38,048 nucleotides of DNA from Acetobacter papayae JCM 25143 (GTDB taxonomy: Bacteria > Pseudomonadota > Alphaproteobacteria > Acetobacterales > Acetobacteraceae), in assembly GCF_000613285.1 (NCBI RefSeq), contig NZ_BAIN01000023.1:1-38048 (forward strand), given 5' to 3'. Position 1 is the stretch's first letter, and each line of letters begins with the position of its first letter. Both the position numbers and the translations under genes were made by a program. Positions 19,247 through 27,137 of this stretch are shown in pieces. The notes beneath the pieces are model-generated. The model searched no databases. It was not told where the DNA came from and was given only the letters and a program-made list of their open reading frames with translations.

Positions 19247-20026
19247 TTATTGTAACAATCTAAGGCGGGAACGCGACCGGGAATATGTTTGTATTTCAAA
19301 GCGATTTCTGCCGCCATTGTTCTGGCCGTGGAAGAATATCCGTCTTATTATTAAACTATCCAAATCATTGATAATACCATTTACTTCGAATCGTCTTCCT
19401 TCTTCGATAACCCACAGTTCTACATACCTAGAACGGCCATTGGGTCCCTCATTTCTGGCCTCCTCACAGAACCAGTCTCGTATTGTATTCGCCCGGTAAG
19501 TCCTTCCAACACCTGTCTGTAAAATTGGATGGATTGGAACATTATTTAGTATAAAAATAGAACGTAAAAAACGAAGAGGCCCTGTCACATAATCATTGAC
19601 GGCGGCAAGGTCAGCTTTGATCGCATTTTCGTCCGTATTATTTGACATACGCTTAAATTCTACTGCACACCATTGATCATTCATTGATAAAGGATCATGA
19701 AACATTAAATCTGGATGGATGGTTCCTTCGAGGTGAACGCCAAAGTTTCGTCCTGCGGGCCCGGCAGCTTTGCTACTTTCAATTGTTATCAGTATCTGAT
19801 TCTGATCTATGGGATTTCCTCCAACTTCCCTGAAAATATTTTGATGTGTGAATGTATTCCGGCAGCGATGATAAATTTCAGCCTGCATGTCGCGTTCACC
19901 AAGCCTGAAGTACGATAATGGTGCGCTGCCAATAGCTTTAAAAAGATTAAGAACAGCTAGCCGAGAGATCATAACTCCAGGCTGAATGTCCTCGTTTTCA
20001 TTCACGTACGGAGTGGGCCGAAGCAT
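19247..20026 (-). CDS. Hypothetical PD-(D/E)XK-like protein
   Basis: A 259-residue protein with no family recognised. Residues about 104-127 read TIHPDLMFHDP...QWCAVEFKRM, a plausible PD-(D/E)XK nuclease core (PD, then E-x-K), preceded by a helical N-terminal domain and LGERDMQAEIYHR. It is basic at the C-terminus (SRSRSRLRLLQ). It starts at ATG 20026 with a weak AGGTG ahead, and is AT-rich relative to the backbone. It sits between an IS5 remnant and Gabija, facing away from Gabija, so it is probably its own transcription unit. Nuclease function is inference from the motif only. Confidence 0.5.
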   Translation of the reverse strand: MLRPTPYVNENEDIQPGVMISRLAVLNLFKAIGSAPLSYFRLGERDMQAEIYHRCRNTFTHQNIFREVGGNPIDQNQILITIESSKAAGPAGRNFGVHLEGTIHPDLMFHDPLSMNDQWCAVEFKRMSNNTDENAIKADLAAVNDYVTGPLRFLRSIFILNNVPIHPILQTGVGRTYRANTIRDWFCEEARNEGPNGRSRYVELWVIEEGRRFEVNGIINDLDSLIIRRIFFHGQNNGGRNRFEIQTYSRSRSRLRLLQ

Positions 20027-20510
20027 AATATTTTTCGCACCTTTTAAGGAAATTGAATTTGTATTCTTGGGTTAATGACCTGTCAATGTGATTATTATTT
20101 ACTTTTCGTATTTCGAATGCATGACCTTCCAATATTTAAAAGGGGCGGAAATTTACATAATACTTACCTCAATTCCCGATATGGGTCAGAACGAGAAACC
20201 TCGAGACTTGCACGCCCCAGTATTAAGCTGCCTCCTTATTAAGGAATGTGGCGTCTGCTTGCTCGCTTCAACATCCCTAAGCTGACAGTCGCTTCTCCCT
20301 CCCTGATTTGTCTGTCCGCTCAGTGATGCAGAAGCATACAGGCGGCAGTCGCCTTCTTTTCGAACATACAGCTGCCCATATCGCTTTCTGCGCAGCAGAC
20401 ATGACCTGCGCAAACTTCAGTTATTACCTTGGGCCGAATGCGCTATGTCAGGTCTGGATTAGACGATAAGACAAACAGCTATTGGCGGCTACCTATCGTA
20501 GGGGGAATCT
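20027..20510. other. Intergenic region before Gabija
   Basis: About 480 bp of divergent leader between the minus-strand hypothetical gene and gajA. It holds the second diverged hairpin repeat (20291-20400). No supported gene. The strong Shine-Dalgarno of gajA (AGGGGGA, 20500-20506) lies at its right edge. Confidence 0.5.
20291..20400. repeat. Diverged ~110-bp hairpin repeat, copy 2
   Basis: Counterpart of 19061-19180, in the same orientation about 1.2 kb away. It shares GCTCAGTGAT, ACAGGCGGCA and TCGCCTTC blocks. The two copies flank the PD-(D/E)XK-like gene. Confidence 0.55.
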
Positions 20511-22478
20511 ATGAAAATTGAGCAGTTGACTATCCGCAACTTTAGGTGCTTTGGGCCAGTAGGAGTGACGCTCACCTTCGAAGATGCTGTTACGGCCTTT
20601 GTCGGCAACAACGGCTCAGGCAAGACGGCGATTTTCGCTGCTATTCAAAAAGCCTTCGGCACATCGAGCACCCAACGGACGATCCGGAAATCTGACTTCC
20701 ATGTGCCCATGGAAGACGAGGAACTCCAGTCGGAAACCCTGATGGTGATCGACTGTTTGCTTGGCTTCCCGGAGTTGGAAGAGGACGATGCGGATACGGA
20801 TGCAATACCCGAAGTCTTCAATCAGATGGCCACGAGCGGAGAAGACGAGCCGCTGAAGGTGCGTATGCGCCTCGAAGCAAAGTGGATCGACGACGGTACG
20901 CCCGAAGGAACGATAGAGGAGGCCTTCCGATGGGTGCGCGCAACGGACGACCATTTCGTTTGGGACGAGTGTCAGGCGGTACAAGCCGTCGAGCGAAACT
21001 TCATCCAGCTGATATATGTCCCCGCCAACCGCAACGCAGCCGATCAGGTCACGAATCTACTCAAAGGACGTCTATGGCGTGCGGCGAAATGGTCTCAGGA
21101 GATGATTGAACAGGCAGAGACCTCGGCGAGCGCGCTTCAAGACAAATTTGATGCCGAAGATGTCACGGAATTTATTCTGGAACGGCTCAAAACCCGATGG
21201 TCGGAAGTGTACACCGGAGACACGGACACGACCCCGAAGCTCAGACTGGTCGAAACCAGACTTGAAGAACTCGTTCGGCGCGCGGAATTTGTCTTCTTTC
21301 CGGACGAGGCCGCGCGGGAGCGCCGCCTCGAAGATCTCAGCGATGGACAACGCTCTCTTTTCCACATCGCACTGACTGCAGCGACACTCGAAATCGAACG
21401 CGATGCTTTACAGGAGGTGCCAGCGAGCAGCGTGTTCGATCAGGAGAAACTTCGCCGAACTTTTCTAACAATCCTTGCAATCGAAGAGCCGGAAAACTCC
21501 CTCTCGCCGTTCTTCCTATCCCGGATCATGCGTCAGGCACGCGACATCGGCGGCGCTGCCGATGCGCAGGTGATTCTTTCTAGTCACAGCGCCAGCATTC
21601 TTAGCCGGGTAGAACCCGAAGAAGTGCGATACGCTCGCCTAGACACCGAGACCCGCGAGTCTTCGGTGAAGCTCCTTACCCTTCCAGAAGATGGCACCGA
21701 AGCTCGTAGGTATGTGCGTTTGGCCGTTCGTGCTTATCCCGAACTATACTTCGCACGGTTCGTCGTGCTGGCTGAGGGCGAATCCGAGGCGATCGTGCTC
21801 CCTGCCATCGCCGAGGTATCGGACTTCCCGCTTGACCGATCATTCGTTCCTATTGTGCCGTTGGCAGGACGGTTCGTAGCTCATTTCTGGCGTCTCCTGT
21901 CGGATATTAAGATCCCCTATGCGACCCTACTGGACCTCGATGCCGGACGACAGCACGGAGGTGCGAAGACGGTGCAGTATGTTGTGGAGCAACTCGCTGC
22001 CGTTGGGAACGACCTCACCGCCAACAGGTTCGTTATCGACGGGAAAATCGATCTCGATAAGCTTGACAAGATCGACAACCAGGAACTCATTGACCAAGAT
22101 CAGAACCATCCGTGGCTCAAGGCGCTGAGACGAGAAGGCGTGTTCTTTTCATCCCCGCTCGATATCGATTTTTCGATGCTGGAGGTGTTCCCAGACGTTT
22201 ACCAGAAGCCGAGACCGGGCGGCCGTGGCCCCAAAAAGAGTGCGAAGGCGCTCAAGGACAAGAAAAATATCACGCTGAAGACCGAAGGCGATCCCGATCT
22301 TTACGACGACGGATGGGACAATAGCTTTATCTGGTATCCGTATCTGTTCCTGAGCGAGAGCAAGCCCGAAGCCCATCTCCGCGCCTTGAGCGAAATAGAG
22401 CCGCAAGACCTTAAAAAGGAAGCTCCAAAAGAACTGGAAGAGCTCATCGCTTACGTTAAGCGTAAAGTTATCTCATGA
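20511..22478 (+). CDS. gajA: GajA-like OLD-family ATPase/nuclease (Gabija)
   Basis: A 655-residue nuclease-ATPase of the Gabija phage-defence system. An ABC/SMC-type ATPase half has Walker A G32-NNGSGK-T39, signature LSDGQ (276-280), Walker B ILAIEEPE (321-328) and SSHS with H359. It is followed by a TOPRIM half with the acidic motif AEGESE (E422) and DLD (475-477). This order defines class 2 OLD nucleases. In studied Gabija, GajA is a nucleotide-sensing DNA-nicking enzyme that forms a large complex with GajB. The start is well supported by AGGGGGA 4 bp before ATG. The stop overlaps the gajB start by 4 bp (ATGA), so translation is coupled. GC content is close to the backbone, unlike its AT-rich left neighbours. 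All key motifs look intact. Confidence 0.9.
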   Translation: MKIEQLTIRNFRCFGPVGVTLTFEDAVTAFVGNNGSGKTAIFAAIQKAFGTSSTQRTIRKSDFHVPMEDEELQSETLMVIDCLLGFPELEEDDADTDAIPEVFNQMATSGEDEPLKVRMRLEAKWIDDGTPEGTIEEAFRWVRATDDHFVWDECQAVQAVERNFIQLIYVPANRNAADQVTNLLKGRLWRAAKWSQEMIEQAETSASALQDKFDAEDVTEFILERLKTRWSEVYTGDTDTTPKLRLVETRLEELVRRAEFVFFPDEAARERRLEDLSDGQRSLFHIALTAATLEIERDALQEVPASSVFDQEKLRRTFLTILAIEEPENSLSPFFLSRIMRQARDIGGAADAQVILSSHSASILSRVEPEEVRYARLDTETRESSVKLLTLPEDGTEARRYVRLAVRAYPELYFARFVVLAEGESEAIVLPAIAEVSDFPLDRSFVPIVPLAGRFVAHFWRLLSDIKIPYATLLDLDAGRQHGGAKTVQYVVEQLAAVGNDLTANRFVIDGKIDLDKLDKIDNQELIDQDQNHPWLKALRREGVFFSSPLDIDFSMLEVFPDVYQKPRPGGRGPKKSAKALKDKKNITLKTEGDPDLYDDGWDNSFIWYPYLFLSESKPEAHLRALSEIEPQDLKKEAPKELEELIAYVKRKVIS

Positions 22479-24328
22479 GCCTCGTTCGTCCTGAAGACTG
22501 GGTGCCTCAAGGCATAGAAGAACTCGAAGATCGCGCTTGGGAGGCACTTCGGGAAACTGACCGCAGCGTATGCGTCACTGCCGGAGCGGGTGCGGGCAAG
22601 ACTGAGTTCCTTGCGCAAAAAGCCTCCTACCTTCTACAGACCGGCCTTTGTCCCGCGCCCAAACGAATCCTTGCGATAAGCTTCAAGCGCGACGCCGCGG
22701 AGACGCTTTCGGCCCGCGTGCGGAAACGGTGTCCAGAGGGACAGGCTCGGCGGTTTGTGTCCCTGACATTCGATGCATTTGCCAAAGGGCTTGTCGATCA
22801 GTTTCGGATGGCGGTGCCGGCCCAGTACAGGCCACCAGCAAACTATGAGATCGCCTTTCCGACCAAAGATGCGTTAGACGACTTTCTGATGCGCGCCGGA
22901 ATTCACGGCATCAATGCTCAGCAACTCGTGCGCATTATCGCATACGTCCGGATCGGCGATGCTGACCAAGGCATACCAGCCAACGTTCAGACCGTATTCG
23001 ACAAATATTGGAACGATCAGTTGCATGGGCGACCCACCGCTTATCTGACGTTTCCGATGATAAATCGTCTTGCAGAGTATCTCGTACGCGCCAACCGCCG
23101 TATCCACGCCGCGATCCGGATGACTTACCCTGTCATTTTCCTCGATGAGTTCCAGGACACGCAGCGCGCTCAGTTCGAGTTGCTCACCGCCGCCTTTGAC
23201 AAAAACCATAACACATTTACCGCGGTCGGAGACGACAAGCAGCGCATCATGGGATGGGCGGGCGCTATGCCGAACGGCTTCGAGGTGTACACGCAGCAGT
23301 TCGATGCAAGACCCATATCGCTACTCTTGAACTGGCGCTCGCATACCGATCTCGTGGCGATCCAGCATATCGTCGCGCAAAGCATCGACCCCAATGTAGA
23401 GCATGCGGTTGCGCGCGGGAAAAAGACGGTCGATGGACATGTCTGCGCGATTTGGGATTTCGGAAGCGAAGAGGAAGAAATCGAAGGCCTGGCAGGCTGG
23501 ATAGCCGAGCAGGTCGGTGACGGTATTCCGGCCCATGAACTGGCAGTCCTTGTGCGGAACCGCCCCGAACTTTTGGAGAAAGAATTAGGCCCGGCTCTTG
23601 CCGAACTCGGCGTCCCTCTTCGAAACGTCGCACGGAATGTCGGCTCGATCGCGATCCAAGACTTGCTCGCCGAAGAGCTCGCCGAGCTTCTCCTTCCGCT
23701 ACTGAGGCTTGGGGCAGAAAAAAGAAACCCCGCGGCATGGTCGTTGGCTCAAGAGCAGCTACGAAGGCTGGAGGCTATATCTCTTGACGACGACCTCGGA
23801 CTCCAACGATCGGCGGCGCGCACCGAAGCTCTGGTAAAATCGATCAGGGCCTACATTACCTCGCATGATCCGCGTGCTGCCAACGCAGTGGGTGCTGTCG
23901 CTCTCCTAATCGAGGAAATAGGCGAGGCGGTCATAAGGCGCGTGACACCGTCATACACACGCAATGCCGACTTCGCTCGCGTGGTGGAAGGTTTCGAACT
24001 CCTGCTGTCCGAGTGCCTTGGCGATGCCGACAGTTGGAGCCAAGCGCTCGACCGCTTCGAAGGGCGTAACCAAGTGCCGTTGATGACCATCCACAAGAGT
24101 AAAGGAATGGAGTTCCATACGGTTGTCTTCTTCGGCCTTGATAGTAACAGCTGGTGGAGCCTAACCCCTAACAAAATGGAGGAGATGAACTCGTTCTTTG
24201 TGGCACTCACGCGCGCAAAACAGCGCGCGTTCTTCACCAACTGTAGAGATCGCGGCGGCAGGATTAACTGGCTGGAAAGTCTGCTTGGTGCGCACGTGCC
24301 TCGTATCGCGAGCAAGGACATCGCCTAA
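22475..24328 (+). CDS. gajB: GajB-like UvrD-family helicase (Gabija)
   Basis: A 617-residue superfamily 1A helicase with Walker A AGAGAGKT (36-43), Walker B FLDEFQDT (222-229), motif III VGDDKQRIMGWAGA (251-264), motif V MTIHKSKGMEFH (537-548) and motif VI VALTRAKQR (576-584). Immediate coupling to an OLD/TOPRIM nuclease marks it as GajB. In the described system GajB binds the nicked DNA ends and helps trigger the antiphage response. It is somewhat longer than the roughly 500-residue type protein. No truncation or lost motif. It is the last gene before the right 24-bp inverted repeat. Confidence 0.9.
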   Translation: MSLVRPEDWVPQGIEELEDRAWEALRETDRSVCVTAGAGAGKTEFLAQKASYLLQTGLCPAPKRILAISFKRDAAETLSARVRKRCPEGQARRFVSLTFDAFAKGLVDQFRMAVPAQYRPPANYEIAFPTKDALDDFLMRAGIHGINAQQLVRIIAYVRIGDADQGIPANVQTVFDKYWNDQLHGRPTAYLTFPMINRLAEYLVRANRRIHAAIRMTYPVIFLDEFQDTQRAQFELLTAAFDKNHNTFTAVGDDKQRIMGWAGAMPNGFEVYTQQFDARPISLLLNWRSHTDLVAIQHIVAQSIDPNVEHAVARGKKTVDGHVCAIWDFGSEEEEIEGLAGWIAEQVGDGIPAHELAVLVRNRPELLEKELGPALAELGVPLRNVARNVGSIAIQDLLAEELAELLLPLLRLGAEKRNPAAWSLAQEQLRRLEAISLDDDLGLQRSAARTEALVKSIRAYITSHDPRAANAVGAVALLIEEIGEAVIRRVTPSYTRNADFARVVEGFELLLSECLGDADSWSQALDRFEGRNQVPLMTIHKSKGMEFHTVVFFGLDSNSWWSLTPNKMEEMNSFFVALTRAKQRAFFTNCRDRGGRINWLESLLGAHVPRIASKDIA

Positions 24329-24597
24329 GCGCGACAAACATCTTCTCATCATGTCCGCAGCTCATTGCGAGATGAGCGGCAAATCTCCCAACCCGACTGA
24401 TAAGGGCAACGACCAAGAGTGTCGGATTTGGAGCATGCTCTCATGCGGATGGGGCGACTAGATACTAGCGCATGTCGGTCGTGAGCAACGTGCAACCGAA
24501 TAGCAGCTTTTTGCTTACCACGCGCGTTAGCCGACTGTCTGCTCTCCCCCTAAGATGGACATGGAGTGAATCGTCGGCATGGAAGCTGGAATTCTCC
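24329..24597. other. Intergenic region after Gabija
   Basis: About 270 bp with no supported gene and no obvious Rho-independent terminator for gajAB. It ends at the right 24-bp inverted repeat. Confidence 0.5.
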
Positions 24598-24621
24598 TAA
24601 TTAAGGAATTTCGACAATCGA
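24598..24621 (-). repeat. 24-bp inverted repeat, right copy
   Basis: Exact reverse complement of 17352-17375. Only one CCTTAATTA-type unit is present at this end, against four at the left end. Confidence 0.7.
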
Positions 24622-24642
24622 CTGGCTTTGTGCCCGGATTTT

Positions 24643-24676
24643 TTTATGTCCGACAAGAGAACTTATCGGACATAAA
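24643..24676. repeat. Palindrome resembling a resolvase site
   Basis: Arms of 15 bp (TTTATGTCCGACAAG and TTTATGTCCGATAAG in reverse complement, one mismatch) around the loop AGAA. The core TGTCCGA(C/T)AA resembles serine-resolvase half-sites (TGTCYGATAA). It is not followed by a U tract, so a terminator is unlikely. It lies 21 bp outside the right 24-bp repeat. Confidence 0.5.
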
Positions 24677-24750
24677 GCCGGGGGAGGGGGCAGAAATGAG
24701 AAAATAATCTATTTTCAAGCTAATGGTCAGTTAGAGTGAATTGGAACTCC

Positions 24751-24779
24751 TTGCCTTCACGTTTGTAAAGGCGTATTTT
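24751..24779 (+). promoter_or_regulatory. Candidate promoter of the relBE-like pair
   Basis: TTGCCT (24751-24756) and TATTTT (24774-24779) with a 17-bp spacer, 28 bp before the antitoxin start. Reasonable sigma-70-like spacing; not tested. Confidence 0.35.
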
Positions 24780-24806
24780 GTGCGTATCTGGCAAGGAGAA
24801 AAAAGT

Positions 24807-25049
24807 ATGGCGTCCATCAATCTGAGGATCGACAGCACCCTGAAGGATCAGGCTTATGCCCGTCTCGCGGAGCTGGGCGTGACGCCGTCCGACCTGATCC
24901 GCCAGACCTTCGAATATGTCGTGCAGACCGGAAAACTGCCCGTCTCGCGGCATGTCCTCTCCAGTGAGGACGCGGATCTGCTGCAGGTGGTGCGTGAACG
25001 TCTTGCCACACCACAAGCCCCTGTAACGGTGACACTGGATGAGCTGTGA
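24807..25049 (+). CDS. RelB/DinJ-family antitoxin
   Basis: An 80-residue antitoxin. The start at 24807 (MASINLRID) has a strong AAGGAG ahead and is preferred over the longer frame from 24741. The N-terminus is a ribbon-helix-helix (INLRIDSTLKDQAYARLAELGVTPSDLIRQTFEYV), which would bind the operator as a dimer. The C-terminal tail (about 50-80) would wrap the toxin. It overlaps the toxin gene by 11 bp, the usual arrangement for coupled toxin-antitoxin operons. It should repress its own promoter. Confidence 0.88.
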   Translation: MASINLRIDSTLKDQAYARLAELGVTPSDLIRQTFEYVVQTGKLPVSRHVLSSEDADLLQVVRERLATPQAPVTVTLDEL

Positions 25050-25335
25050 GCTCTATACGCTCCAGTTCGACCCGCGCGCCCTGAAGGAGTGGCGCGGGCT
25101 TGATCGCACAATCCAGATACAATTCAAAAAAGTTCTGGCCAGACGGCTGGAAGCCCCCCGGGTTGAGGCCGCCCGCCTGTCTGGTACGCTGGGTGACTGC
25201 TACAAGATCAAGCTCAGGGCCAGCGGCTACAGGCTTGTCTACCGGGTGATCGACAGCCAGGTTGTCGTACTCGTTCTGGCGATTGGCGAGCGGAACCAGT
25301 CCAGGGCCTATGAACAGGCCGGGAAAAGGCTCTGA
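25039..25335 (+). CDS. RelE/ParE-superfamily toxin
   Basis: A 98-residue basic toxin with the RelE fold signature: YTLQFDPRALKEWRGLD at the N-terminus, LSGTLGDCYKIKLRASGYRLVYRV in the middle and VVVLVLAIGERNQSRAYEQA at the end. RelE-type members cut mRNA on the ribosome; the basic and aromatic residues near the C-terminus are consistent with this, but a ParE-type target cannot be excluded from sequence. It ends 2 bp before the DUF1612 gene. Probable role: plasmid stabilisation by post-segregational killing. Confidence 0.88.
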   Translation: MSCELYTLQFDPRALKEWRGLDRTIQIQFKKVLARRLEAPRVEAARLSGTLGDCYKIKLRASGYRLVYRVIDSQVVVLVLAIGERNQSRAYEQAGKRL

Positions 25336-25337
25336 GT

Positions 25338-26408
25338 ATGCGCATCGAACGTCTTGCCGCTCGCCCAGACGATGTAGCAGCCGCCCTGACCCGTACTGCC
25401 CTGGCATTTGGCGCCCTCGACCAGCAGCTGCGCCGTCACCCTCTGCGCGAGGCCGTGCTGTTCAGGGCGCGGCTGGAAGCAGCCCGGCAGTGCGCGGCCG
25501 TGGATGGCTTTCTGATCGACCCCTGGCAGCTGGCCGCGAGCCTTGAGGGGTTGCGACCGCGCATACGCGGCCACGATGTGTACGAGCGGGGCAGCGAGGT
25601 CGATGCCCTGCGTTACGCTTTTGAGCAGTATCAGTGGCTTGCACGGGCTTCAGCATCTCAGGAAGAGCGCATGACCGAAGCGCTCGGCCGTGCAGCCCTG
25701 CCGGTTGGCCGCTTGGGTGTGCTGTGGGGCAGTGCGCTGGCCTTTCGGGAGTGGATCGAAGGCGGTGAGGCGCGTGCCCCCTTCCGTGGGGCGCTTGTGC
25801 GGCTATGGCAGAAAGAAGGGGTGTTTGGCGGCCTGTATCCCGTAACGGGAGCGGCGGCATTTCGAACGGGCAGCTCCTGGGATGAGCGGCGCTGGCTTCC
25901 TACATGGCTGGGCGCTCTGGAGCGCGAAGCGGCCGGGATCAGAGATATGGTTCACACGCTGGAGCGGTCATGGCGGGACGCGCGGGCGCAGGCCGGTGAT
26001 CAGCGGCGTAATTCGAAAGCGGCTCTGGCCATCGACATCATTGCCGCCCATCCCGTGATTTCAGCCACGACTTTGGCCGCGCGGCTGCCGGTGTCGGTTC
26101 AGGCGGCGTGCGTGCTGCTGGAGCGGTTCGTCGAGCGGGGGCTGGTCGTCGATGTCACGCACCGTGCTGCGCGACGTCTCTTTGCGCTGAAGGATCTTGC
26201 GCCGCTCCGTGAAGCGATTGGCGCGCGGGAAAAACCTGTACCGGGGCGTAAAAGGGGGCGGCCAGCGTTGGGAGAGGGTGCCGCTCCTGTCGAGCACGAT
26301 GTTACTTCGGTCGAGGAGACGTTTAAGCCTTTACCCCGGTGGCAACCCGATTTCTCCGAGCTGGAGGCGGCAATGAACGAAGCAGAGAGCGTCATACTGA
26401 CTGCGTAG
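25338..26408 (+). CDS. DUF1612/HTH plasmid protein (RHE_PE00001 family)
   Basis: A 356-residue protein. The N-terminal two thirds match the DUF1612-type domain found on rhizobial and Acetobacteraceae plasmids (AARQCAAVDGFLIDPWQLAASLEGLR, VFGGLYPVTGAAAFR, WLPTWLGALEREA). A winged-helix/HTH segment lies about 232-285 (AHPVISATTLAARLPVSVQAACVLLERFVERGLV). A basic KRGRP patch near 305 looks like an AT-hook. It starts 2 bp after the toxin stop and so is in the same transcript. Function is not known; DNA binding and a role in plasmid maintenance are inferred. Confidence 0.75.
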   Translation: MRIERLAARPDDVAAALTRTALAFGALDQQLRRHPLREAVLFRARLEAARQCAAVDGFLIDPWQLAASLEGLRPRIRGHDVYERGSEVDALRYAFEQYQWLARASASQEERMTEALGRAALPVGRLGVLWGSALAFREWIEGGEARAPFRGALVRLWQKEGVFGGLYPVTGAAAFRTGSSWDERRWLPTWLGALEREAAGIRDMVHTLERSWRDARAQAGDQRRNSKAALAIDIIAAHPVISATTLAARLPVSVQAACVLLERFVERGLVVDVTHRAARRLFALKDLAPLREAIGAREKPVPGRKRGRPALGEGAAPVEHDVTSVEETFKPLPRWQPDFSELEAAMNEAESVILTA

Positions 26409-26458
26409 AGTGACTTGCCTCGTTCATCATCTTCGTAAAATGGAATGGGTCAAAGTAG

Positions 26459-26490
26459 ATGGAGGGGTCGAAAAACCCTCCACCTTTTTC
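26459..26490 (+). terminator. Rho-independent terminator
   Basis: Stem TGGAGGG/CCCTCCA (26460-26466 and 26476-26482), loop GTCGAAAAA, then CCTTTTT. It ends the relBE-DUF1612 transcript about 50 bp after the stop. Confidence 0.75.
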
Positions 26491-26559
26491 TCAGGAGAAC
26501 AGGTTTCCACTTATCCCAAAAGGGTCACACCCATTCACGTGCGCCCCTTGACGGAAGCA

Positions 26560-27126
26560 CTAAAGCTGATTGGCAATGCGTCGATAGGACCGCGCCAGAC
26601 TGACATTCATCTCCGCGACGCTTTCGGAAAATGCTGTCGCATCTTGCGTGACCTGCGGGATCGTCAGCAGATCCGTATTCGAATGAATCGTCGTCGTGGA
26701 TGGAATATAGAATTCCGCAGGCAAGACGCAGTCCTCAACGACGGAGTTGTGTCTCACCACACAACCATGTTCGACCGTGCAGTTGAAAATCACGGAATTG
26801 AAGCCAACGAATACCTCGTCTCCAACAGTGCAGGGACCGTGAATAATCGAGCGATGGGCGATTGAAGTGCGCGATCCGATTGTCACGGCCGCACCATCTT
26901 TCGAGTGGATGACAACACCATCCTGAATGTTTGATCCACTCCCGATCCGGATGGGCTCGACATGGCCATTTTTATCGGCTTCATCGGCACGAATGACGGC
27001 ATAGGGGCCGATGAAGACATCGTCCTCGACAATCACATGACCGCACAGGATCGCGGTCGGGTCGACAAAGGCGCTTTCAGAAACAACGGGGAAATCACCA
27101 CGCGGATTTGGTCTCAGCATAGCCAC
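26560..27126 (-). CDS. Gamma-class carbonic anhydrase-like protein (CamH type)
   Basis: A 188-residue left-handed beta-helix protein of repeated hexapeptides (IGSGSNIQDG, VTIGSRTSIAHRS). The three metal ligands of gamma carbonic anhydrases are in place: H74 (VVIHSKDG), H91 (IAHRS) and H96 (IIHG), with the usual 5-residue gap between the last two. It lacks the acidic loop of the archaeal Cam enzyme, so it is CamH-like. The start is GTG at 27126 with AAGGAG seven bases ahead. It is the last gene of the folE-hisI-zigA-adh-camH operon, 11 bp after adh. Gamma enzymes can use iron instead of zinc, which would suit a zinc-limited cell; that point is inference. Catalysis of CO2 hydration is not assured for all members. 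Confidence 0.85.
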   Translation of the reverse strand: MAMLRPNPRGDFPVVSESAFVDPTAILCGHVIVEDDVFIGPYAVIRADEADKNGHVEPIRIGSGSNIQDGVVIHSKDGAAVTIGSRTSIAHRSIIHGPCTVGDEVFVGFNSVIFNCTVEHGCVVRHNSVVEDCVLPAEFYIPSTTTIHSNTDLLTIPQVTQDATAFSESVAEMNVSLARSYRRIANQL

Positions 27127-27137
27127 GTTTCGTCTCC

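Noticed and set aside
24666-24690. Terminator for gajAB at the 24643-24676 palindrome.
   Set aside because: The stem is followed by GCCGGGGG and not a T tract, and the T run lies on the upstream side.
24684-24730. A G-rich then GAAAAT...GCTAA stretch resembling a Tn3-family 38-bp terminal repeat.
   Set aside because: No matching inverted copy was found near 26.4-26.6 kb or elsewhere, and no Tn3 transposase is present.
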